NCBI GenBank assembly: GCA_009776955.1
Contig: WRMW01000001.1
Coordinates: 62,001 to 126,000, forward strand
Direction: 5' to 3'
DNA length: 64,000 nucleotides
DNA from: Clostridiales bacterium
GTDB taxonomy: Bacteria > Bacillota > Clostridia > Peptostreptococcales > Anaerovoracaceae
The translations under genes and the position numbers were made by a program. Shown here in pieces: positions 25,943-35,498 of this stretch. The notes under the pieces were generated by a model that was given only the letters and a program-made list of their open reading frames with translations, was not told the origin of the DNA and ran no database searches. How positions within the stretch are numbered: position 1 is the first letter of the stretch; each line of letters begins with the position of its first letter.

Positions 25943-27679
25943 ATGGATAATATAAACGAGAACGGGGCGGCGCTTGAGGCGCTGCGGCATACGGCGAGCC
26001 ATGTGATGGCGCAGGCGGTCAAGAGGCTTTGGCCAGAGGCGCAGCTTGCCATAGGGCCTGCCATCGCGGACGGGTTTTACTACGACTTCGACTTGGAACA
26101 TAGGTTCAGCGAGGATGACCTTGAGGCGATAGAAAAGGAAATGAAGAAGATCGCCAAGGCGGGCTACAAGGCGGAGACGTATGAGCTTCCGCGGGCTGAC
26201 GCGCTGAAGTGGGCCGACGATTCGGGCGAGCCGTATAAGCGCGAGCTTATGGAAGACCTGCCGGACGAGAAGGTTTTTTCGTTCTACAAGTTTGGCGAGT
26301 TCGTCGATCTGTGCAAGGGGCCGCATATAAGCGGCACGGGCAAGCTCAAGGCGTTCAAGCTGCTGTCCGTAGCCGGGGCGTACTGGCGCGGAAACGAAAA
26401 GAACAAGATGCTTCAGCGTATCTACGGTACGGCTTTTGAGTCAAGGGAGGAGCTTGATGCCCACCTTGAACGTATCGAGGAAGCAAAGAAACGCGACCAC
26501 CGCCGCATCGGGCGCGAGATGGATCTATTTATGCTTGTCGAGGAAGGGCCGGGATTCCCGTTCTTCCTGCCGAACGGAATGGTTATAAGGAACGAACTCG
26601 AAAATTTCTGGCGCGGCGAACACCGCAAACATGGCTATACGGAGATTCGCACACCAATTATTCTGAACGAGGAAATGTGGCATACTTCGGGGCATTGGGA
26701 CCATTACAAAAACAATATGTATTTTACGAAGATCGACGATATGGACTATGCCGTCAAGCCGATGAACTGCCCTGGCGCCATGCTTGCGTACAAGCGCAGG
26801 ATGTATAGCTACCGCGACTTCCCGGTTCGTTTTGCGGAGCTTGGCCAGGTTCACAGGCATGAGCTTTCGGGGGCGTTGCACGGGCTTATGAGGGTGCGGA
26901 CGTTCACGCAGGATGATGCGCATATCTTTATGCTGCCGGGCCAGATCGGCTCTGAGATCAAGGGGGTTATCGGGTTTATCGACGACGTGTACAAGTTGTT
27001 CGGGTTTAAGTACCATGTGGAGCTTTCGACGCGACCCGAGGACAGCATGGGCACGGCGGAGGACTGGGAGGCGGCGACGGAGGCGCTTCGCACGGCGATC
27101 GAGGATATGGGCATACCTTATATCGTCAACGAGGGCGATGGCGCGTTTTACGGGCCCAAGATAGACTTCCACCTTGAGGACAGCATAGGGCGGACATGGC
27201 AATGCGGGACGGTGCAGCTCGATTTCCAGATGCCGCAGCGTTTTGACCTCACCTATGTGGGGGCGGACGGCGAGAAGCACGCGCCCACCATGATACACCG
27301 CGTCATCTTCGGCTCGATAGAGCGGTTCATCGCCATACTTACGGAGCATTTTGCGGGCAAGTTCCCGCTTTGGTTGGCGCCGGTGCAGGTGAAATTCCTG
27401 ACGGTCGCGACGACGTGGAACGAGTATGCGGAGAAGCTTGCGGAAGATTTTGAGGCGGCGGGGCTGCGTGCGGAAACGGATTTGCGTAATGAGAAGATAG
27501 GCTTCAAGATACGCGAGGCGCGGAACGCCCGCGATGCCTATATCGTCGTGATAGGAGAGAAAGAAGCGGCGGGCGGGATGCTGCCGGTACGTTCGTCCAA
27601 GGAGGGCGAGCTTGGCGAAATGAGCGCTGACGATTTCAAGGCGAAGCTGCTCGAGGAAGTCCGCATGAGGTCGGTTTGA
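25943..27679 (+). CDS. thrS: threonyl-tRNA synthetase lacking the TGS domain
   Basis: Charges tRNA-Thr. 578 residues, shorter than the usual 640 or so, because it starts directly at the editing domain (RHTASHVMAQAVKRLWPEA, then YWRGNEKNKMLQRIYGTAF) without the N-terminal TGS domain. The catalytic core is complete: zinc ligands Cys in MNCPGAM, His in QVHRHELSG and His in TMIHRVIFGS; motif 2 FAELGQVHRHE; motif 3 GSIERF. The C-terminal anticodon-binding domain is present (APVQVKFLTVATTWNEYAE). The frame extends upstream to 25616 but that part overlaps the sigma gene on the other strand and is not coding. sppA follows. Confidence 0.93.
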   Translation: MDNINENGAALEALRHTASHVMAQAVKRLWPEAQLAIGPAIADGFYYDFDLEHRFSEDDLEAIEKEMKKIAKAGYKAETYELPRADALKWADDSGEPYKRELMEDLPDEKVFSFYKFGEFVDLCKGPHISGTGKLKAFKLLSVAGAYWRGNEKNKMLQRIYGTAFESREELDAHLERIEEAKKRDHRRIGREMDLFMLVEEGPGFPFFLPNGMVIRNELENFWRGEHRKHGYTEIRTPIILNEEMWHTSGHWDHYKNNMYFTKIDDMDYAVKPMNCPGAMLAYKRRMYSYRDFPVRFAELGQVHRHELSGALHGLMRVRTFTQDDAHIFMLPGQIGSEIKGVIGFIDDVYKLFGFKYHVELSTRPEDSMGTAEDWEAATEALRTAIEDMGIPYIVNEGDGAFYGPKIDFHLEDSIGRTWQCGTVQLDFQMPQRFDLTYVGADGEKHAPTMIHRVIFGSIERFIAILTEHFAGKFPLWLAPVQVKFLTVATTWNEYAEKLAEDFEAAGLRAETDLRNEKIGFKIREARNARDAYIVVIGEKEAAGGMLPVRSSKEGELGEMSADDFKAKLLEEVRMRSV

Positions 27680-27681
27680 GC

Positions 27682-28728
27682 ATGGGGGAGGGCACGGACA
27701 AGGCGCGTCGGCACAGGTGGCTTCCTAAGTGGGCAAGGGCTGCCATAGTCGTCATCTGCGCGGTCGTGCTCGCCTTTGTCATCGTCGCAGCGGTCTTCGC
27801 AGGCGTTTTTGACAGGACTATAGGGCCGTATACGGTCACGGCACCCAAGGTGTTCGCAGGGCCGGCGAGCCCTTATATCGCAAAAATCAGCGTGGTGGGG
27901 AGCATGGGCGCAAGCGCAAGCAGATTCAGTTCGTCGGACGCGGCCTACCATCATGCGTGGACGCTCCAGACGATAGACACCTTGATAAAGGACGACAACA
28001 ATCAGGGCATCTACCTATGGCTCAACACGCCGGGCGGCACCGTGTACGAGGTCGACGAGCTATATCTCAAACTTATGGATTACAAGGAGCAAACGGGGCG
28101 GCCGGTCTACGCCTATATGACCAAGATGGCGGCATCGGGCGGCTATTATGCGGCTATGGCGGCTGACGAGGTCTACGCCAACCGCAACGCCTGGACGGGT
28201 TCCATCGGGGTGACGATAGGCACGTTGTTCGACGTGTCGAGGTTTTTGTCCCGGCATGGCATAGAGACGGAGACCATCACGTCCGGTCGCAACAAGGCTA
28301 TGGGGAATTATTATGAGCCGTTGACCGACGAGCAGAGGGATATATTCCAGTCCTTGGTCGATGACGCTTTCGACCGCTTTGTAAGGGTAGTAATGGATGG
28401 CAGGGGGATGTCCTACTGGGATGTACGCCCGCTTGCCGACGGGAGGCTATATACCGCAGGGCAGGCTCTGGATGCCGGGTTGCTAGACGAGCTTCTTGGT
28501 GAACAGGAGGCGGAAGAGGCGATAAAGGGGAAGTTCGATGAAGAGATTTTGGTGGTGAATTGCTATTTCCGCCCGGACAGGCAGCTGACGCTCTTTGGGT
28601 TCCCGCTTGGGGCGGAGGGCGGTGTCCGTGATGTGTCCGAAAGCGGAGATGTCGCGGCGGTGCTTGAGTTTGTGCGGGATATGGAAGGGGACGGGCTGCC
28701 GCCGCTAAAGTATCTTTATGGCGGGTAG
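27682..28728 (+). CDS. sppA: signal peptide peptidase SppA-like (S49 family)
   Basis: Membrane protease that degrades left-over signal peptides. 348 residues, with a basic N-terminus, one membrane segment (about 17-42) and an S49 domain: LNTPGGTVYEVDELY, the catalytic serine in MAASGGYYAAMAADEV, GSIGVTIG and the likely catalytic lysine in SGRNKAMG. ATG 27682 begins 3 bases after the thrS stop; a TTG at 27676 overlapping that stop is less likely. The gene sits between thrS and the FN3 subtilase. Confidence 0.88.
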   Translation: MGEGTDKARRHRWLPKWARAAIVVICAVVLAFVIVAAVFAGVFDRTIGPYTVTAPKVFAGPASPYIAKISVVGSMGASASRFSSSDAAYHHAWTLQTIDTLIKDDNNQGIYLWLNTPGGTVYEVDELYLKLMDYKEQTGRPVYAYMTKMAASGGYYAAMAADEVYANRNAWTGSIGVTIGTLFDVSRFLSRHGIETETITSGRNKAMGNYYEPLTDEQRDIFQSLVDDAFDRFVRVVMDGRGMSYWDVRPLADGRLYTAGQALDAGLLDELLGEQEAEEAIKGKFDEEILVVNCYFRPDRQLTLFGFPLGAEGGVRDVSESGDVAAVLEFVRDMEGDGLPPLKYLYGG

Positions 28729-28843
28729 GCCACTCGAAATTTACGATATTACGTATGGGGGTATCGCTTGCTTTGTGGGGGGATATATGAAAAAATAGAA
28801 GCATTGATATGCTTTCGGTTGGTGCAAAGGTAGGGAGGCATTG

Positions 28844-31800
28844 ATGAAGAAGATGGGATTGTTTTTCAAGGCAAACGGGCGTAGGACAATAGCATGGTTG
28901 TTGGCTTTGGTGCTTGTGTCGACATTGATGCCGATGGGGTCTGTGTTTGCACAGGCGGATGGAGGCGATGGCGATGATGGTCACTGGATTGCTTCGGGGG
29001 AGCAGGGTGATGTGATTGGCGGGGGTGGTGAACCCCCTCGCAATGACGGGAGCGATGAGGAGGACGACGAGGGTGGCGAGCCCTCTGGTGATGGCGGGGA
29101 GGCCGATGGCGGTGATGGCGGGGAGACCGTCGACGATGATGCCGGCGCCGGCGATGACGCCCTTGTGCCGCTTTCGGGAGCGGGTGTTGGCGGCAGCGAC
29201 GATGCCTTGGACCACCTCCAAGGGAAGATACTTTTGGCGTTCGAGGACAGCGCGCCAGACTTTGCAACAGGGTCTTTGTCGGCAATGTCGAAGGCATCCG
29301 TAGCGCAGGCGTTTGAGGGGTATTCCGGCGAGATAGTGTCCGTGTCCGAGCTGGGCGGCGGCATTCAGTCGATAGGCGTCGTGGATTTGCCGGCGGACAT
29401 GGATATGGAGCAGGCCATCGCCGAGTACGAGCAAAGCCCATTGGTGAAATTCGCGCAGCCGATCTACCGTTACGAGACCATGGAGGCAAGGATTCCTTTG
29501 GATGAGGATAATTTTCCAAATATGTCGAATTATCCCGACGAAGGCCCCGCCTTGCTTTCCCCTTCCGCGGCCCGCCGCCCCAACGATCCGATATTAAGTC
29601 TGACATCCCATCACGACAGGATAAACACTTTTGACGCATGGGAGCTGCTTGACGTCCTGCCCGACAGAGCCCGAACCAGGGTGGCTGTCATAGACACGCA
29701 AATACAGATGAACCACGAGGATCTGGCTGGGCGCCTGCTGAGCAGCCTGGCTGTCAACATACAGTTCAGAAACAACAATTATTCATATCTGCCCACCTTG
29801 AATCCCGGAGACCGCCATGGCACCCATGTCGCAGGCCTTATCGCCGCCAACGCGAACAACAACCTAGGCGATGTGGGCGTCGCTGCCGGCTATCGCAACA
29901 ATATGGTGGAGATACTGCCCATCAATGTGTTTGAGTGGAACGGCTATTCCTATGGCGGAGCGTGGAGCCCCTGCACCACGGAGGGCATATACTATGCCGT
30001 GCGGAACGGTGCGAAGGTGATAAATATGAGCCTTGGCGGTCCTGGGCAGGACGCGCTTATGAGGCAGGCCGTGGACTACGCCGTCAGCCAAGGCGTCGTC
30101 GTCATTGCGGCGGCAGGCAATACGGGCAACACCGTGCCGCAATACCCGTCGGACTTCGCGAACGCTATAAGCGTCATCAACGTGATGAACAACGATTCGT
30201 GGACCACCGGCGTGTGGCCAGGGCCTTTCGTGGACTGGCGCATAGGCGTGAACCCCCGCAATGCGAGTTCCAGCTACGGAAACGACAAAAACGTCTCCGG
30301 CCCTGGCACCCATATCTGGAGCACAGTTCCGCCGGGTCAGGCGACGATTAACTGGTATCCTGGCTATGATGTGGCGAACGGCACTTCCATGGCGTCGCCT
30401 GTGGTCGCCGGCGTCGCCGCCCTGATGATGTATGCAAACCCGTCGCTTTCCCCGCAGGAGCTGGCCAGCATCCTGTACTCCACGGCTACGGACGTGCATA
30501 CCGCAGGGTATGACATCCATACGGGCCATGGCGTCGTGGACGCGGAAAAAGCCGTTGCAGAGGTATTCAAGAGCAATGCGCCCCCGATGCCAAGCAGCGT
30601 CTCGGTTTCGGCAAGCGGCCTTTTCGCCACGACGGTCTCTTGGTCCTCCGTCTCGGGCGTGGACGGATACAGGGTCTACCGCAGGCTCGCCACGGATTCA
30701 AGCTTCCCAGCCTCGCCCTTGGTCGACAGGACTGCGGCGCCGTTCACATTCACAGACGAAGGGGTGATGCCAGGCGACAGATATGTCTATGGGGTGTCCA
30801 CATACCGTAACGACCCTGGCGGCGTCACGGAGAGCAACAGAAGGGAATCCCTTGCATATACAATGCCTGCGGTTCCTGCGCCCACAGGTTTCCTCGCCGC
30901 CGTAGGCGGTACGTCAGGAAGGGCAGGGGAGCTGAGGTGGAACGCTGTCAGCGGCGCGGAGGGGTATATTCTGTACCGCCGCGACATCACGGATTCTTCG
31001 GGCACAAGTTTCTCCGAGCTTTCGCAGCCCGAAGGCATATCATACACAGACAGCTCCGCCGTATGGGGCAGGGTGTACGAGTACAGGGTCGCAGTGTTCG
31101 ACAGCGAAAACAGTCGCGAGGGCGAGCCTGCGTTTGTGACGCTCGAATACCTTAGCCCTGCACCGACGGGGCTTGCTGCGACTGTGGCTGGCCCGTTCTC
31201 CGTAAATGTGTCGTGGCCTGAGACGACGGGCGCCCAATACATATTATTTAGAGGAGAATCCGGCACTTTTTCTGAAATGTACAGGGGGTCGCTTAGGACG
31301 TGGAGGGATGACACGGCCATGGCTGGCACTGCCTACAGATATGCTTACAGGACGCTCATAAGCGGCGAAGTGAGCATGATGAGCGTCCCGGTCGAGGTGG
31401 CAACGCCTGCGCTTGTGCCGCCTGAGATTGTATCGATCACGGCACAGGGTCCGACATCGGCGGTCTTGAGCTGGAATGCATCGACCGGCGCGGCCGGCTA
31501 CGAGGTGTTCCGCAACGGCGTCTCCATGGAGACGGTGCAAGGCAACGTGACATCTTGGACCGATGCCAGTCTCAGCCCAACCACGCTGTACAGCTATGTG
31601 GTGACCGCCACGCACGAGACCCCGGCAGGCCGCCCCAACGAGACGGTGTCCTCCGAGCCGAGGCAGTTCACTTCACGGCCGCTGTCGCCGGCATCCAATC
31701 TGGTTGCGACTGCGAACGGCCCGTCCGGCATAAGGCTGACTTGGCGTATGCCGCCAAGCAGCGAGCAGTCCGGCTTTGACGTCGCCCGCGTGGAGAACGG

Positions 31801-34800
31801 CGTGGTATTGGAGTCCACGATCAGATCCACCACCGCCACAACGCTTGATTGGAATGGTTTGGATTTTGGCCCCTATACATTTGCTGTGCGCCCGAAATGG
31901 GTGCTTGCGGACAGTTCGACCGCATTTGCCCAATGGATAACCTCGGTCTCTGCAGAGCCTTCAAACCCGTTGGTGACAGGGCTTAGGGCCTCTTTGCTCA
32001 ACCCATATGCCTTGGAGCTGTCGTGGAACCCGCTGACGTTCACGTTTGGGGGCACATCCTTTGTCCCAAGCGAGTACCGCATATGGCGCACAGACGACCT
32101 TGCCTCCACCCCTGTCAGCATCGGGGAGACAGCAGGGAGAAGCTTCATAGACAGGTCGATTGTGCCGGGCAGGACGTACTCATACACCGTCCAGCCCCGT
32201 TGGGAGGATGAAGGGGAGCTTTATAACGGCAGGCAGTCGGCGAGGGTTAGCCAAAGGGTTGCATTGCAAAGCCCGCCAAGGCTGACCGGCAAGGCTCTTT
32301 CGCCTACATCCATAGAGCTGACGTGGAACGGGATGGCCCATGTGGACGGATATGAGATCGCGCTTATCGGGTCGGCGGAGGCGCATTCGGTGGCCGCGAG
32401 CGCCACACGTTATGAAATAACGGGCTTAAACCCGATCACGACATACCATGCCATGATCCGTCCGTTCTGGCACGATAGCGACATGGTGCCGCAATACGGG
32501 TCTTTCAGCGCGGTGGCTGCGGCGAGGACAACTGGCCCTGCCCCTGCAGGGCTGAAGGCCGTACCCGGCACCCTGACGTCCACAAGCGTGGAGCTGACGT
32601 GGAACGCGGTTTCCGGCGCCGAGGGGTATCAAGTGAGCAGGAACGGAATACCGTACGGCTTTGTGAGCGCGGAGGCTTTCGGCGACAACGGGAACAAATG
32701 GGCCGACAGCCGGTTGAGCCCCGGGGTCAGCGTAAGGTATACCGTGCAGGCTTGCTGGGCCGAGGACGGGACAAAGCCGGGCAACGCATCGTCGGCCCTG
32801 ACCGTCTCGCCTACGGGCCCCGCCCCAAGCGGATTGAAGATCGAGTCGAGGCACCAGACATCCATAAGGGTCTCATGGAAGCCTGTGGCAGACGCCGTGG
32901 GCGATGCCAGGCTGTTCGGCTACCTGGTGTATGCCGGAACCAAGTTTGAGTATACGACGGGCACGGCCCATACGGTCACCGGCCTGAACCCGAACACCCA
33001 GTACCCTATCCGCATAGTGCCCCTTTGGGTGGTGGACGGCCAGGAGGAGGGCGAGTCCCTTAACAACCGCGAGGGCAGACCCAGCTCCGCCGTCAACGCC
33101 AGGACGACCGGCCCGGCGCCGGCAAACTTCAGGGTCGTGCCTGGCTCCTTGACAGCCACGAGCGTGAAGCTGGCATGGAACTGGATGGAGTCCTGCGCAT
33201 GCGACGACACCGCTTGCTGGGTTTATGGATACAGGGTCAACAAAAACGGCGTGCCAGTCGCCTTTGTGAACTATTTTGAGGGCAATCAGCAAGCCGGCTA
33301 TGAATGGACTGACGACACCTTGAGGCCTGGCGTGTCTGCAAAGTACACGGTGCAGGCCTGTTGGGGCGAGGGCAGCGAAAGCGTGTACGGCGAAAAGCCA
33401 GGGGTCGCCTCCGCCGCACGGACCGCCAAGGCGCTCAACCCTGCGCCGTCCGGGCTGAGGGTGGTGCCAAACAGCCTGACGCGCCTTGAGGTCTCCATCA
33501 GGTGGAACCATATTCCAGGCGCCGTGGAGTATGACGTCTATGAGAACGGCGTTTTCCTCGGATGGATATACGCCCCCTCGGACTCGTCGGCGTTCACCGC
33601 ATCGGCGAGGGAGGATTCGGACGAGGATGTTTCGTCCCGATTGGCATTGGATACGGTCGATCTGCCGCTGGACGAGCATATGCTGCATACCGCCTCTACA
33701 GAGGCAAGTGTGAAGATTACCGGCTTGACGCCTGGCTCGACCGTAAGGTACACGGTAAGGCCGGTCTACGAGGGCTATAGGGTGGGCAAGGCATCATCCG
33801 CCCTGTCGGTCAAGGTGCCTGGCGGCGGCGCCCCCGGCGGTATGAAGGTGATGACGCTCAAGACCAACCCCCCTAAGGCATCCCTGGGCCCGACGCATAT
33901 CAGGGTGCAATGGAACAGCATGCACGGCAGAGGGGCAGGGAACACCATGGGCAAGTATCTCCTGTATGTCAACGGCGTTCCGACATATTACCTCACAGGA
34001 AGCACGTATTCGGGCAGGGAGTACGACGTTTATTGGTTCGAGATACCTGCACGCGACCCCAATACCGCTTACAGGATACAGATCGCCGCCATATACCCTG
34101 ACGGGACGGCAGACGGACGGCCAGGCGTGCTAAGCAAGGCAGTGAGCGCAAGGACCACCGGTCCCGCCCCTGGCGGCCTCAAGTCAAGCAGCCTGACAAG
34201 CACAAGCGTGAGGCTGGAGTGGAATGCGGTTTCGGGCGTCGGGGTGCTTGGATACCGAATAAACAGGGTCGACTCCGATGGCACAAGGCATACGTTCGTC
34301 ACGTCGAGCCGCACCTATACCGACAGCACCCTCAAGCCCGGCGTCAATGCGAGGTACACGGTGCAGGCGTGCTGGGGCTCGGGCGGCACAAGGCCAGGCA
34401 GGGCGTCCGCCGTCCGCTCGGTGACGCCGCCAGGTGCCGCCCCGGGCGGCGTAAAGACGGCGGTAAGCCCCACAAGCGCCACGGTCACATGGAACGCCAT
34501 CACGGGCAAGAACGCGAACGGCCTGACCGGGTACAAGGTATACTTAGGCGACGAGCCTGCGGCAGAGGTCTCCACGGCGGACAGCAGAAGCGTGGTCTTT
34601 GCCAACCTCGACCCCGTTACTCGGTACCAAGTCCGAGTCGCCGGCGTCTATGGAGGCCGCGAGGGCCGCTCAAGCCCGGTGAGGACTCTGAGAACCGCGG
34701 GCCCGGCACCCAAAAGCCTTAAGGCAGGCAATACGACAAGGGCAAGCACCCATTTGACATGGAACGCGGTGACGGACCTGAGCGTGACGGGGTATCTTAT

Positions 34801-35005
34801 AACAAGGACGCGCGCATCCGTCAGGGACGAGATATTCGTGACCGTCGAAGAATATTACAATGGGAGGGGCGGCTGGCTCGACAACACAATCACCCCAGGC
34901 GTCGAGACAAGATATTCCGTACAGGCGTGCTGGAGCACGCACGGTGCCGACAAGCCAGGCCTTTCGACTTCCACGCTACGGGTGAGGCCGCCTGGAATGT
35001 GGTGA
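28844..35005 (+). CDS. secreted subtilisin-like protease (S8) with about 15 FN3-like repeats
   Basis: A 2053-residue exoprotease. ATG 28844 follows GGGAGG; a TTG one codon earlier is too close to that site. The N-terminal signal peptide ends near GSVFA, then comes an Asp/Gly-rich acidic segment, a propeptide (about 125-215) and the S8 domain with Asp284 (AVIDTQIQ), His325 (RHGTHVAG), Asn in AAAGNT and Ser515 (NGTSMASP). From about residue 575 to the end are about 15 FN3-like modules (typical text SVELTWNAVSGAEGYQV). Most of the later ones begin GPAPxGLK, and several contain YTVQACW. No LPxTG or wall-binding module is seen. Third subtilase of the window. Confidence 0.92.
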   Translation: MKKMGLFFKANGRRTIAWLLALVLVSTLMPMGSVFAQADGGDGDDGHWIASGEQGDVIGGGGEPPRNDGSDEEDDEGGEPSGDGGEADGGDGGETVDDDAGAGDDALVPLSGAGVGGSDDALDHLQGKILLAFEDSAPDFATGSLSAMSKASVAQAFEGYSGEIVSVSELGGGIQSIGVVDLPADMDMEQAIAEYEQSPLVKFAQPIYRYETMEARIPLDEDNFPNMSNYPDEGPALLSPSAARRPNDPILSLTSHHDRINTFDAWELLDVLPDRARTRVAVIDTQIQMNHEDLAGRLLSSLAVNIQFRNNNYSYLPTLNPGDRHGTHVAGLIAANANNNLGDVGVAAGYRNNMVEILPINVFEWNGYSYGGAWSPCTTEGIYYAVRNGAKVINMSLGGPGQDALMRQAVDYAVSQGVVVIAAAGNTGNTVPQYPSDFANAISVINVMNNDSWTTGVWPGPFVDWRIGVNPRNASSSYGNDKNVSGPGTHIWSTVPPGQATINWYPGYDVANGTSMASPVVAGVAALMMYANPSLSPQELASILYSTATDVHTAGYDIHTGHGVVDAEKAVAEVFKSNAPPMPSSVSVSASGLFATTVSWSSVSGVDGYRVYRRLATDSSFPASPLVDRTAAPFTFTDEGVMPGDRYVYGVSTYRNDPGGVTESNRRESLAYTMPAVPAPTGFLAAVGGTSGRAGELRWNAVSGAEGYILYRRDITDSSGTSFSELSQPEGISYTDSSAVWGRVYEYRVAVFDSENSREGEPAFVTLEYLSPAPTGLAATVAGPFSVNVSWPETTGAQYILFRGESGTFSEMYRGSLRTWRDDTAMAGTAYRYAYRTLISGEVSMMSVPVEVATPALVPPEIVSITAQGPTSAVLSWNASTGAAGYEVFRNGVSMETVQGNVTSWTDASLSPTTLYSYVVTATHETPAGRPNETVSSEPRQFTSRPLSPASNLVATANGPSGIRLTWRMPPSSEQSGFDVARVENGVVLESTIRSTTATTLDWNGLDFGPYTFAVRPKWVLADSSTAFAQWITSVSAEPSNPLVTGLRASLLNPYALELSWNPLTFTFGGTSFVPSEYRIWRTDDLASTPVSIGETAGRSFIDRSIVPGRTYSYTVQPRWEDEGELYNGRQSARVSQRVALQSPPRLTGKALSPTSIELTWNGMAHVDGYEIALIGSAEAHSVAASATRYEITGLNPITTYHAMIRPFWHDSDMVPQYGSFSAVAAARTTGPAPAGLKAVPGTLTSTSVELTWNAVSGAEGYQVSRNGIPYGFVSAEAFGDNGNKWADSRLSPGVSVRYTVQACWAEDGTKPGNASSALTVSPTGPAPSGLKIESRHQTSIRVSWKPVADAVGDARLFGYLVYAGTKFEYTTGTAHTVTGLNPNTQYPIRIVPLWVVDGQEEGESLNNREGRPSSAVNARTTGPAPANFRVVPGSLTATSVKLAWNWMESCACDDTACWVYGYRVNKNGVPVAFVNYFEGNQQAGYEWTDDTLRPGVSAKYTVQACWGEGSESVYGEKPGVASAARTAKALNPAPSGLRVVPNSLTRLEVSIRWNHIPGAVEYDVYENGVFLGWIYAPSDSSAFTASAREDSDEDVSSRLALDTVDLPLDEHMLHTASTEASVKITGLTPGSTVRYTVRPVYEGYRVGKASSALSVKVPGGGAPGGMKVMTLKTNPPKASLGPTHIRVQWNSMHGRGAGNTMGKYLLYVNGVPTYYLTGSTYSGREYDVYWFEIPARDPNTAYRIQIAAIYPDGTADGRPGVLSKAVSARTTGPAPGGLKSSSLTSTSVRLEWNAVSGVGVLGYRINRVDSDGTRHTFVTSSRTYTDSTLKPGVNARYTVQACWGSGGTRPGRASAVRSVTPPGAAPGGVKTAVSPTSATVTWNAITGKNANGLTGYKVYLGDEPAAEVSTADSRSVVFANLDPVTRYQVRVAGVYGGREGRSSPVRTLRTAGPAPKSLKAGNTTRASTHLTWNAVTDLSVTGYLITRTRASVRDEIFVTVEEYYNGRGGWLDNTITPGVETRYSVQACWSTHGADKPGLSTSTLRVRPPGMW

Positions 35006-35012
35006 TAAGGGC

Positions 35013-35083
35013 TGTCAACAATGGGGGTTGACACCGGGTTGCCCGCTGTGGCATAATGGCGGTGTCAACAAATGGTGTTGACA
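35013..35083 (+). promoter_or_regulatory. ylxM-ffh promoter flanked by two identical-arm dyads
   Basis: TTGACA (35028-35033), an 18-base spacer and CATAAT (35052-35057). The -35 is the right arm of a dyad TGTCAAC-N7-GTTGACA (35013-35033). A second dyad with the same arms and the same spacing lies at 35063-35083, starting at about +1. Centre-to-centre distance is 50 bases. The arrangement suggests a pair of operator sites bracketing the promoter. The regulator is unknown. Confidence 0.55.
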
Positions 35084-35129
35084 GGCACAGGGGTGCGATA
35101 GGCGTGCGGAAGCGCGTCGGAGGCGGCGA

Positions 35130-35498
35130 ATGAAAAAGACGAGCGAAGAGTATTCACTGTTATGCGACTATTATGGGAGTTTGATCTCCGAGCGGCAACG
35201 CGAGGTCTTCGAGCTCTATTATGAGGAAAATCTTTCGCTGGCGGAGATAGCGGAGGGCTTGGGCGTGAGCCGTCAGGCGGTGCATATAGCGCTCGGCAAG
35301 GCGGTCGTGGAGCTTGAGGCTTTCGAGAAAAAGCTTGGCCTTATCACAAGGCATACGGCATATGAAAAGACGATGAACGAAGTGGAGGCAAAATTCAACG
35401 CAATACTCAAGGACAGAGAGCGGGTCGCGGTTTTGGATCCCGATTTGGTCAGGGATCTCAAACGAATAAAAAGACTGGTCAAGGAGCTTGATATATAG
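35130..35498 (+). CDS. ylxM: YlxM family helix-turn-helix protein (SRP-associated)
   Basis: A 122-residue protein with a sigma-region-4-like helix-turn-helix (LSLAEIAEGLGVSRQAVHIAL), the hallmark of YlxM/p13, almost always encoded next to ffh and thought to act with the signal recognition particle. ATG 35130 lies 6 bases after GGAGG. Its stop overlaps the ffh GTG start by one base. Confidence 0.92.
   Translation: MKKTSEEYSLLCDYYGSLISERQREVFELYYEENLSLAEIAEGLGVSRQAVHIALGKAVVELEAFEKKLGLITRHTAYEKTMNEVEAKFNAILKDRERVAVLDPDLVRDLKRIKRLVKELDI

Noticed and set aside
35078-35110. A second ylxM promoter using TTGACA at 35078-35083
   Set aside because: No -10-like sequence lies 16-18 bases downstream. 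The hexamer is better explained as an arm of the second dyad.
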